Positions 22,727 through 32,564 of a stretch of DNA of 64,000 bases are shown here, piece after piece. Numbering within the stretch: position 1 is the first letter of the stretch; each line of letters starts with the position of its first letter. Both the position numbers and the translations under genes were made by a program. Below the pieces are notes generated by a model. That model was not told the origin of the DNA. It was given only the letters and a program-made list of their open reading frames with translations, and made no database searches. Source of the DNA: Larix kaempferi (taxonomy: Eukaryota > Streptophyta > Pinopsida > Pinales > Pinaceae); NCBI GenBank assembly GCA_027924585.1, contig BSBM01000779.1:16102001-16166000 (forward strand). The letters are read 5' to 3'.

Positions 22727-22875
22727 CTTAAACTCACCTTATCCTTACAAAATGGTTTCCAAACTATATTGGAAGTTAGATTGTGATATAGCTCTTGAAA
22801 ATATCTTAGAACTGTAGAGATGTATATTGATTGTTGATTTGGCACAAATGCAGGAATAAAAGTTTGTAGTATCGA

Positions 22876-24268
22876 ATGGCCAATTATTCAAATTCCAACT
22901 CATTCCATCTTGTTCAAAGTTCGACGAGTTCTCCCTTTCCATCCTCGGTAAGTTCAGGTTTTATTTATATTTTGACTACTCATTTGAATTTATGTTACTT
23001 ATCCATGTGAATCTGAATATTGATTTATTCTATATTGCAGGATCACGATTCGGGTTCGAGTTCGGATGCAAAAGACATTCCACCAGTTTCAAAACGTCGG
23101 AAGGTCTTATCAAGAGCAAGATACCACACGTAGTTCGTGGATGAAAATGGGCAGCCGCTTTACCCCGCCAATTGTAACATACCATCTTCAAGCCGCCATC
23201 CTGGTTCATCGACGGTAATTTTTCTTGAGCTGGAACTCTTTTATGACACCCCAGTGGTTTGTGGTTGTTCAAAATGTCAAGGGTTGAAGGAGAAATCTCG
23301 GTGGAACTCTCGGCGTGTCACACTCACCCATTACACCAATGATATATTACCCAATGTCGATGGTCTAATACCCCCAACTGCAGTAAAAAATCCAATAGGT
23401 TATATAGAAAAGACACGCAGGAACAAGTTTTCCTATGTTCACTTTTGAAAAAGTTGGAAGCCAAAACAACTATGTCTCATCCTAAATTGATGAACCCTCT
23501 GCTTATGTTCAGTCATATGAAAGTTCTGGTGATCCAAAGTATGATATGAATGCCACCCAACCCATCTCTACTAGAAGATCAAAAAAGTTGCATGAGTTGA
23601 GAGAAAAACTGTCCAAGTACACATCGAGGTTCGTCCAATTGTTGCAGGGTAGCTATGATTTCTCCCTTCCTGTGAATTTGCAAAGTAAATATCAAACTTC
23701 TTACAACCATGCTTTATATGGCGCTTGGTTGTCCTCTCTACCTGTGCCTGATGTTGGAACCGAATTCTCCTTTTGTGGTAATCGTTTTATGATTACCAAG
23801 TCTAATATAGATGCTGCAAATATTGGGTTGTTTATCCTTTCACATGTACTCGACCCTCCCAAACAGTCAATAGCACTTATGCCATTTTGCGGTCCTGTCT
23901 GTTGTCAGTCTGATTACTTGAATATTGTTAAATATAAGCACAACATTTCCATGTATAGTATGTGCATGAATTGTTATGTTTCTGGAAACTTTAACACAAA
24001 AAACCTATTGTATATAGATGGTCATCCATGCACTCATGGGAACATTATAGGGTTCATAAATAGTTCTAGGTGCTCTTTATTTTCTCCAAATTGTTCATTT
24101 GAGGAACACTTCAATGATCAGGAGTTCTTTATGAAAAGGAAAGCGTCCATATTTTTTGTTGTACATGCAATACACAGTTTGTCTCTGGATGACGAGTTGT
24201 TAATAAACTACAAATTATGTAGACCACTAACCACTCGTCAGAGACACCTTCAATGGGATTACCTTTAG
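22876..24268 (+). pseudogene. SET-domain protein gene carried by the CACTA element
   Basis: Predicted CDS: exon 22,876-22,947 from an ATG (MANYSNSNSFHLVQ), intron 22,948-23,040 (GTAAGT...TTGCAG), exon 23,041-24,268; about 430 residues. Early features are a Ser/Asp-rich stretch, a nuclear-localisation-like SKRRKV, and a Cys cluster CGCSKCQG near 23,260. The C-terminal 160 residues read as a SET domain: NIGLF at the first motif, a FCGP turn, YIDGHP, GNIIGFINSS in place of the usual RFxNHS core, NCSFEE, and ELLINYKL with the Tyr expected to close the active site. SET proteins methylate lysines using S-adenosylmethionine. The usual NHSC is INSSRC here, so activity cannot be assumed. One TAG (23,131) and a frameshift between 23,448 and 23,546 disable the copy. 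TNP2 follows on the same strand. Confidence 0.7.
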
Positions 24269-24623
24269 ACGTTCTCTTGGGGCGTAAGACAAAAAAGCAT
24301 TGATCAAATGTATTTGTTAATTTTCAATGGATTCATATTAATGTATTGCTCAGTTTGAAATTATGTTTTATAAATTGTTAAATTGATTTATAAATTCAAT
24401 TTGAAAATGTGTTGCTCAATTTTAAATTTTCATATTTAATGTGGAATTGATGTTAATTTATCGCTCAATCTGAACATCTGCTTTATAAATTGTTTGCAGC
24501 TTAACATTTTATATTGGAAGTGATTCTCGTGCTTTTGGAATAATTCTTTTCTATAATGCGAGATCAGACCAATTGCATTGTGCTTACTAATGTCATTGAT
24601 GTAATGGTCAATATTTTTGAAAT
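24269..24623. other. Intergenic spacer between SET gene and TNP2
   Basis: AT-rich, with imperfectly repeated 70-80 bp segments containing TGCTCAATTTGAA-like and TTTATAAATTG strings. No gene is seen. Confidence 0.4.
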
Positions 24624-25930
24624 CAGGATTCTGATGATGAGCGACCTACCTACCATCTTCGGTTGCATCCCAGTACAATGTCAAATCGAGAGAAGGATGG
24701 AAAACGAGTGCAACTTGGAGAGGAATCATACCAAGCATGGTTGAATCAACCACTTATTCAATTTCCACTACACCCATCCTCACTAATCATGAATGCCTAT
24801 AGTAATAGTAGTTCTTCACATGTTGGAAATGGAGGAAATGGAGACAAAGGAGTGCCATGTATGCAATGTTGTTTCATACATTCTAGGACAATGAGCCAGG
24901 GGATGACGCTCATATTACTGAAGCCTTCTTTGAAAGCCTTAAATCGGCTTCCACCACACCTCTATTTGGATCTGGTTGGTCAAAGTATACACAGTTGGGG
25001 ACAACAATGTTACTATACAACTTGAAAGCAAAGTATGGCATGTCATATGCATGTTTCTCGACAATGTTGAGGTAGTTGACTATCAACTACATTATGTTTT
25101 GAGTAATCTTGTGATGCAATCATCATTGAAAATGATCGATTTTATGAACGTTAAATGACATTGTGTTGATGCCTGGAAAAATCCTTGCGTCGACAGTAGG
25201 GATTCTACCCAATGAAAATTCCCAACTAGACTATTCATTGTTTGGAATGGGGAATCCATCCGATTTACGGTACGACTACCGTGGAAAGTGTTTTGATTTT
25301 AGTGTATCGTTTGTGGCCCGATCCACCATTTAGATTTTATTATTTGAGGACGCAAATGCAAATGCCGTAATTATAACAATGCATGATTCTAACTAAGCTG
25401 ATTTTGACTAATAGGTAGAAGTATCACAAGTGATGCACAGGTTCTTACCTCGCATCTTACCACTTCTACCTTATCAATCAACTAAACTATTCTACTAAAG
25501 CACATATATTTAACTAACTAGTCTAATCTATCCTTGCAAGGAGCAAAATTTAAAATATGACTAATGGATGAGATTTCTTATACAACTTCAACAATTAGCT
25601 CATTGAAAGAAAAGCATCCACAATCATAGTAAAATAATTACACAAAGATAAATTTGGTACACATTTGTTTCATTCATTACTCATTTTGCACAGAACATTG
25701 CATTTATAATTACCACTAGTAAACTCATTCACATACCTTTAGATTAATCTAATAAAGCAGGAAAGATCTTACTGTATATAGTTGAACAAAATAAGAAATA
25801 AATATGCGCATTCATTCATAACATTTCATTCAAAACTCCATGCAATCCTTCACCAACAAAATAGTTCTTTGTGATTAGCAGAAAAGTAGTTCTCATACAA
25901 AATGATACTTGTTTTCTTTTGCACCGGCAA

Positions 25931-26006
25931 AAAGCCTCTTCCTATTCTATTCCCTCGTATTTATCTCAAAAAGCCTCTTCATATTCTATTCCCTCCTATT
26001 TATCTT
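25931..26006. repeat. Pyrimidine-rich ~40-bp tandem duplication
   Basis: AAAAGCCTCTTCCTATTCTA, TTCCCTCGTATTTATCT is followed directly by a second copy with two changes. On the minus strand this is purine-rich and could serve as a polypurine-tract-like sequence of the host element, which is unproven. Confidence 0.75.
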
Positions 26007-27094
26007 TACAAGAATTTGTCTTTAAGTGACTCATCACTTCACATTCCATCCTAACTCTTGGTTTTCACAATTTTGTCTTTTGTGGTTGCACCAAAAAATA
26101 ACCAAAATAAATAATAAATTACAATTTACATTAATTTGATGGTTACATTAATTTTGTCTTGACTTAAAATGTAATTATCCCAGAGATCACTCTTATAATA
26201 TATTACAATTGAATGTTGAGGTTCTAATAACTTCAATGCTATTTCATGAGTGGACAGCTCTTTGACCATATCAATCGACCCCTTCGACGTGGCTTTATGC
26301 CTTTCTCCCAGTAGGTAATCATTTAGAGTGGCTTGTCCAATATGCTACTGAAGATATTTTGCAGTGAGCATGCCTAGCTTTTTGATGTAATTCATATCCT
26401 CATCCAAACTGTTTCTTAATTCTATTATGTGTTGTTCTTTAGATGTCAACTCGTTAATGGCCTTAGGGGTTGGAAGATGGAATTTCTCAAATGATTGGCA
26501 TATGACTTGATGAATTTATTCACACTTGGTAATCGATCTCTGTACTTTGTTATATACTATTTTTGTTGACTTTCGACAACTTTCCAAGAGAGCTATACAT
26601 AACTTTAATTCACCAACTGTTCTTTCGGGCAAGTGAGCAGGAATTTCCTTGATTTTCCCTTTCCACACAATCAACTTCTTTACATTATTAAATGTGTCTA
26701 CCAGTTTTTGTTTTATAGTGGAGGCTTCCGTAGCAATCTGCTTCGGTTTATATACCATTTCTTTTAACTCATAAGCCTGCTCTGTCAACAACTCTTGGGA
26801 GTGGAAAAGTTGCTTTTGCAATTCACAAGCATGCTCATAAAATGGTGCCATGTATTGTTTTTGGGATTGAAAAAGTTTGATTTGCTCCATCAAGGATTCC
26901 TTTTGTTTAGTGAATTCATCCATATGAGCTTGCCAAGATCCCTGTTCAATTATTAGATATTCCACCTATTGATCTAATCGAGTTTTCTTAATTTCTAGCT
27001 CCTTGATTCGAGCTTGGAAATCTGCCCTTTCTCCTTCCATTATTACTAGTTGCACATTTAAAGAATCTTTTTCATCCTCAAGACTTTGAATATA

Positions 27095-27747
27095 TGTTAG
27101 GATATTTCAATACTCCATCCTTGTCCTACCTAGCATTATTTTTTTCCTAGTTGTTGATGATGTCATTTCCCCCTTAGTGGCGTGTAGATGTCATCTAGGA
27201 TCCATCTACCACCTTCTGAGCCCTGCATGCATCATTTTAGGACCACTTCATTCAGTTCCCTATTTTATAGGAACCTACTGAGTGTTCCATTGCAGTCCAC
27301 CTGAGTTATCTGAGTCTCGTGGGGGGGTAGAGCTCTGGATGCTACTGATTGTGGCCTCATGCGCCCTTTTCTGACTGGCATGCATGCCAGACTCACTATT
27401 GCGCCCTCCTTAGTCAGTTAGCTGATTGTGACTTCAATTAGCCGATTTTAGGTTCAGTTCAGTTGAATTTGAGTCTTCCGGAGCACTCCAGTGGTGATAA
27501 TCCCTACGCTATACCAACTGAGGTTCGAATTATCCTGCATGATTCAAATTCTCTCCATTGTAACATCATTGTTTATTATACTAATAATTGGAGCATGTGA
27601 TGTTATTCTGCTCCTGTCTGAGTTTTGCTGCATTATTATTCTTCTGCTCTTTTTTACTGCAGTTTTCACTCTTCTTCAAATTTTCTGCTCATTATTTATT
27701 TGTGAGGTCTCCTCAGCTCTTTAGATCTGTTGTGACATAGAATTTCA
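27095..27747 (+). repeat. Copia 5' LTR
   Basis: 653 bp, TGTTAGGATATTTC...GAATTTCA. It matches the 3' LTR at 30,168, and it also serves as an intact reference for the site later hit by LTR-A (CTCTTTAGATCTGTTGTGAC near 27,718). Confidence 0.9.
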
Positions 27748-27749
27748 AA

Positions 27750-27762
27750 TGGTATCAGATCC
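27750..27762 (+). other. Copia PBS (initiator tRNA-Met type)
   Basis: TGGTATCAGATCC two bases after the LTR matches the standard TGGTATCAGAGCC with one change. Confidence 0.9.
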
Positions 27763-28062
27763 ATTGAGTGAATAGGTAGAGCAACTGCTTTCATTAGTGC
27801 ACCAGAAGCCTCTGGATTTCCATAGGAAATCCTGGTGCCATTGCATTGAATTCATTGGAGAAATCCAACGAGGTCTATCTAGGTGTGAAGGATTCTGATA
27901 AAAGTTCCTACTGTCCTAAAGCAATTCTCAATAGTATTATACCTCCATTATTGAGAGTTTTTGCAGGTTATTCAAGTTTTTTGAGTCACAGCAGTTTTCT
28001 ACAGTTGCAGCAGTTTTTTCTGTAGTAGCAACAGTTTCACCTTGTATTCACTCCAATAATTG

Positions 28063-28921
28063 TAATGGACAATTCGAACTCTCCTCTCTCTCCCAGGATC
28101 TTGACACCAATTATCTTGATTGGAGGGCTGATATGCAGATGGTATTGCGAAACAAATCACTGTACAAGGTGAGAATGGGAAAGGATACTGAACCACATTC
28201 AACTATGGAGAAAACCAAGTATCTGAATAGATTGGATGAAGCATTTGGTTTAATGTGTATTCATATTTCCAAAGATCTACTCTTCCACATTGAAGGATTG
28301 AATACTCCAAGAGAGTTATGGTTGAATTTAGAGACCCTCTTCGACAAACAAGATGAGCTAAGAGGCCATATTTTGGAAAATGAGTTGATTGCTCTACAAC
28401 CGAGCAATTTCGAGACCATTGAGCAATTCTTTTCCAAATTCAAATATTTGGTTATGCAATGCAAGCAGTGTGGCATTGAGAAGAAGGATGAGTAGCTGGT
28501 GCTATCCATTATGAGTAAGCTAGGTCCTGATTTCTCCATCTTTGTCTCTACCTTCCATTCTGGGCGAATCTCAATCCATGGTTGGAGGATGCCCTCCTTC
28601 GATGTTTTCATTGAATCTCTCATCCAAGAACAAGATAAGTTGATCCAAATGGGCACCTTGAAGGCCTACAAATATCAAGCTCTTATGGATGGAGAAGCAA
28701 AAAGTGAGAATGGGAAGGGGAAGCACAAGGGAAAGGATAAGAGGCCATCTGAACCCAAGCTGAATTCCAAGTCAAGTCCATCAGAAGGAGCCTCCAGCTC
28801 TAAGAATGACAAACAAAAGGGATTTGAGAAATCCAAGTGTTCCTATTGCAAGAAAGGAAACCACCCAGAGAGATATTGCATGCAGAAGAAGATAGATCAG
28901 TTGACCAAGCTTCTTGAATAA
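28063..28921 (+). pseudogene. Copia gag
   Basis: Gag of the UBN2 type: DWRADMQMVLRNKSLYKV, then LNRLDEAFGLMCIHISKDLL, TPRELWLNLETLFDKQ and EQFFSKFKYLVMQCKQCG, a Lys/Ser-rich linker (GKGKHKGKDKRPSEPK), and a perfect CCHC zinc knuckle CSYCKKGNHPERYC near 28,838-28,880 for RNA binding. An in-frame TAG at 28,493-28,495 interrupts DE-stop-LVLSIM, where relatives usually have Gln. A frame change near 28,100 separates the apparent ATG at 28,063 from the rest. Confidence 0.88.
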
Positions 28922-29019
28922 CACAACATTGCCCTTCCAAAAGGTGCAATAGAGACTGATTTTGGAAGTGAGTCTGATGGTCATGAGAGATGACATGCAC
29001 TAAAGGCTGGATTTTCAAA

Positions 29020-30000
29020 ATCACAAGCCCTCCTCATAGATTCAGGAGCCTCCAACCACATGGTTTCCTTTAGAGAATCATTTTATTCTTTAGATCTCAA
29101 ATATGGTCCGATTATTCACATGTGAGACAACTCTCAAATCTCTGCTAAAGGGAAGGGCACAATACATATGGAGCATGGTACGTTAAAAAATGTTTTATTT
29201 TTTCCTTCTTTGTCAGAAAATTTGTTGTTTGTATATCATATGACTCACATAGGTTCACCGAAGAAAGTGGTCATTGGTCCTAACACATTTGAGATTGCAG
29301 AGATATCCACTAGGAATATTCTAGCGAAAGGGTTTGCAAACCATGCCTTCAAGACATATGAATTCTCACATTTTTTGCCATACTCTCTACCTACCCCATC
29401 AGAATCTGATGAAGATCAGAGTGATACCTATTCTAATAAAGATGAGGATCAAGATCTTGATGTTGAGAATAAAGTTCAAGGAGATTCAGATTTGGATCCA
29501 GATCCAACACATGCTCCCAATCCATGGCCAAGGCCAATATGGGCTCAAAAAGTCCTTGTAGTTGATGGGAACATAGTTGGAGATCCATATGACCATAGAA
29601 CCACCAGATCGCAGTATCATGCAAAACTTGCACTATGTCATGCAGATCCACTTCTCTCAGAGAGGTGTTGCATGATGGTGGGGTTTGATCCACAATCTCT
29701 TGGAGAGACTTGCCATGGGGGATCTACAATCAGGAAACAATCTCGATTGTTTGACAAAAGGTACTCAAAGGTTCATGATTTGGACCACAATGAGCCATTC
29801 TCTCCAGTAGCAAGAAGGGTTCCTAAAATACTTGTTTTGGAAAATACAACTTCTACATAGTGGGCGACACATAAGAGGAGTAGATCCAAATCTAGCACCT
29901 GCATTACTATCCTATAGAGGAGCAGCTTGCCAATATTTTTGCAAATACTTTCACTAAGGAAAGTTTTTTCCTTCTTTGCTTAGAATCAAGGTTCTTTGAG
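29020..30000 (+). pseudogene. Copia protease, pol linker and RNase H tail (integrase and RT deleted)
   Basis: The aspartic protease active site is LIDSGASNHM at about 29,034-29,063, followed after a TGA by the open frame 29,168-29,860 (GTLKNVLFFPSLSENLLFVY), where GAG-pre-integrase would begin. The frame then jumps to an acidic linker and RPIWAQKVLVVDGN, GDPYDHRTTRSQY, which in full elements follow integrase. After 29,860 only the last RNase H residues (EEQLANIFANTFTKESFF) remain. So two large internal deletions removed integrase and RT-RNase H while the junction regions survive. Confidence 0.82.
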
Positions 30001-30155
30001 TTCCCTACTACTGTTCTTTTTGAGGGGGGGTATTTTTCCCATGAGTTTTTTCCTCATTTCCTTGGTTCATGGACAATTCTTTATTTTTTATCATTTATTT
30101 GATTGTATGGGTGACCTTTGGTCTTAGTAACCAGGGCCCATGATGCAAAGTATGG

Positions 30156-30167
30156 ATTAAGGTGGGG
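30156..30167 (+). other. Copia polypurine tract
   Basis: ATTAAGGTGGGG directly precedes the 3' LTR start TGTTAGG at 30,168. Confidence 0.8.
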
Positions 30168-30208
30168 TGTTAGGATATTTCAATACTCCATCCTTGTCCT
30201 ACCTGACA

Positions 30209-30552
30209 TTATTTTTCCTAGTTGTTGATGATGTCATTTTCCCCCTAGTGGCGTGAAAATGTCATCCATGATCCATATACCAGCTTTTGAGCCTTGCATG
30301 CATCATTTTAGGACCACTTCATTCAATTCCCTATTTTATAGGAACCTACTAAGTGTTCCACTGCAGTCCACTTGAGTTATTTATTTTTCCTAGTTGTTGT
30401 TGATGTCATTTTCCCCCTAGTGGCGTGCAAGTGTCATCCATGATCCATCTACCAGCTTTTGAGCCTTACATGCATCATTTTAGGATCACTTCATTCAGTT
30501 CCCTATTTTATAGGAACCTTCTAGGTGTTCCAGTGCAGTCCATTTGAGTTAT
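30209..30552. repeat. 172-bp tandem duplication inside the copia 3' LTR
   Basis: TTATTTTTCCTAGTTGTTG recurs at 30,209 and 30,381 and the following ~170 bp match closely. The 5' LTR has a single copy, so the duplication arose after insertion or during the last reverse transcription. Confidence 0.88.
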
Positions 30553-31036
30553 TTGACTCTTGTGGTGGGTTAGAGCTCCACATGCCACTGATTGTGGCCT
30601 CACGTGTCCTTTTCTGACTGCCATGCATGGCAGACTCACTATTGCGCCCTCATTAGTCAGTTAACTGATTGTGACTTCAGTTAGCTGAGTTTAGGTTCAA
30701 CTCAATTGACTTTGAGTCTTCCAGAGCACTCCAGTGGTGATAATCCCTATGCTATACCAATTGAGGTTCGAATTCTCCTGCATGATTCGAATTCTCTCCA
30801 TTGTAACATAATTTTTTATTATACTGATAATTGGAACATGTGACATTATTCTGATCCAATCTGAGTTTTGCTGCATTATTATTCTTCTGCGCTTTTTTAC
30901 TGCAGTTTTCACTCTTCTTCAAATTTTCTGCTAATTCTTTCTTTGTGAGGTATCCTCAGCTCTTTAGATATGCTGTAATACCCCAATTTTGACCCTTATG
31001 AAATATTGGCTTTTAATGCAAATATTGTATACATGC

Positions 31037-32564
31037 TGTAACATCCCCACCCATCCATCCAAGGCAAGGGAGGGAACATGAAGCCAATCTATGGGGCTTT
31101 TTAAGCAAACTCAACCCTTCATTAAAATTCATTTATTAAAAACCCATGTGTGCAGAGGTAAATTCAACAAACATGCACAGCGGAGATAAACTCATCCACA
31201 CACATAATTTCATATGCATTCAACATATCAATAACAACCATTTAACTTATCACATTGTAGAATTAAATACAAACAAAGAATATACTTATCTCAATGTAAT
31301 GATGTCCCAACAACTAGCTATGTCGCTGCAACGTTCCTCCCAACCGTAGGCTCTTCGACAGCATATACTAAATCCGTCCGAAGGCCACCCCCGAGCTGGG
31401 CATGATATCTACAAGGAACTTGGGAATGAAAAGCTCATACACAACCAAACAACCAAATAGTCATTTGGGTCTTAAGACAAGCCAGACCACTGCTGGGTTT
31501 ATCAGACTAAATCTGAACCCTCTTCAATTGTGGATGCTTCCACTCAAGTTCAAGCCAAAACAATAAAAACCCATTTCAACCCCAACAATCTCCCACACAC
31601 AGAAAACTCATAAACTGGGCATGGGTACACATAACAACAAAATCTCAGGTGTTGGGTATGAAGGGAAAACATGGGCAACCCAAAAACGAAATGAGAAATG
31701 GGAAAACAACCCTGGAAAGGCAATTTCATTTTCGGAAAATGTTTGGGGACAACCCAGGAGCAAAAACGACCTCCATTAAACCCCCAATTCATGGTTCTCT
31801 TCTCCCAGCCACAGTTCTAACCAAAAACGAGTTCCCAGCAAGCCAAAAATGCCCAACAAGCTCCCAAAAACGCCCAGCAAGCTCCCCAACGCCTAGCAAG
31901 TTTCCAAATAAAAACACCCAACAAGCCAAAAACGCCCAGCAAGCTCCCAAACGCCCAGCAAGCTTCCAAATAAAAACACCCAACAAGCCAAAAACGCCCA
32001 GCAAGCTCTAAAAACGTGAGAGGGTGAAGTTTGACCATGAATAATGGCTTGGGAAGGCAATTCGTGGGTGTATTCTTGCCCAAGAAGGAGAAACACGTTT
32101 TTCCATTAGGGTGGCTTTCCCATACTCGAATTTGGACAACCATACCTCCCCAATCCCCAAGGCATTAACTACTTCACCCAACTCTTGGGAGAAATGAATG
32201 ATTGGACACCAAAGTCAACATGGGTAGTTGATGGTTCATGGGTTCTCTCATTAACACTTGGCTTGACTTGATTGGCTCAAGGGTTTGAATATTTCCCTCC
32301 CAATTTCCTTGTAACATCATGCCCCCATCTCTTGTTGCATTACATAGCTAGTTGTGGGCTTTTATATAAAAATGCATATTTACAATTCTCATGGTTCACT
32401 AGCACATGGGTAGCATAATATCAAATACTTGCCTCTTCTAGATCGAGTGTTCACTAGCGGGGCCTTGGCCTTGAGCTCCACGCTAGGAATCATACATAAT
32501 AATGCATACATTATTTACATTGTAGCCCAAAATATTTACAAGGGTCAAAATGGGGGACATTACA
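31037..32564 (-). mobile_element. LTR-B: solo LTR of the same family, opposite orientation, inside LTR-A
   Basis: 1,528 bp with termini TGTAACATCCCC...GGGGGACATTACA and a perfect 5-bp duplication CATGC at 31,032-31,036 and 32,565-32,569. The uninterrupted site ATACATGCGATGTATG is preserved in the tandem second copy at about 32,668-32,683, which proves the insertion. Read on the minus strand its start TGTAATGTCCCCCATTTTGA and CAAGTATTTGATATT stretch match LTR-A. Confidence 0.9.
31837..32018. repeat. Minisatellite in LTR-B
   Basis: Units built on CCCAGCAAGCTCCCAAAACG (about 18-21 bp), with a higher-order ~63-bp repeat containing CCAAATAAAAACACCCAACA. Open frames on both strands here are simple translations of the repeat. 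Confidence 0.85.

Noticed and set aside
31789-32143. Long Trp/Leu/Gly-rich open frames on the minus strand and a Lys/Pro/Ala-rich one on the plus strand
   Set aside because: They are translations of the LTR-B minisatellite; frames stay open because the repeat lacks stops.
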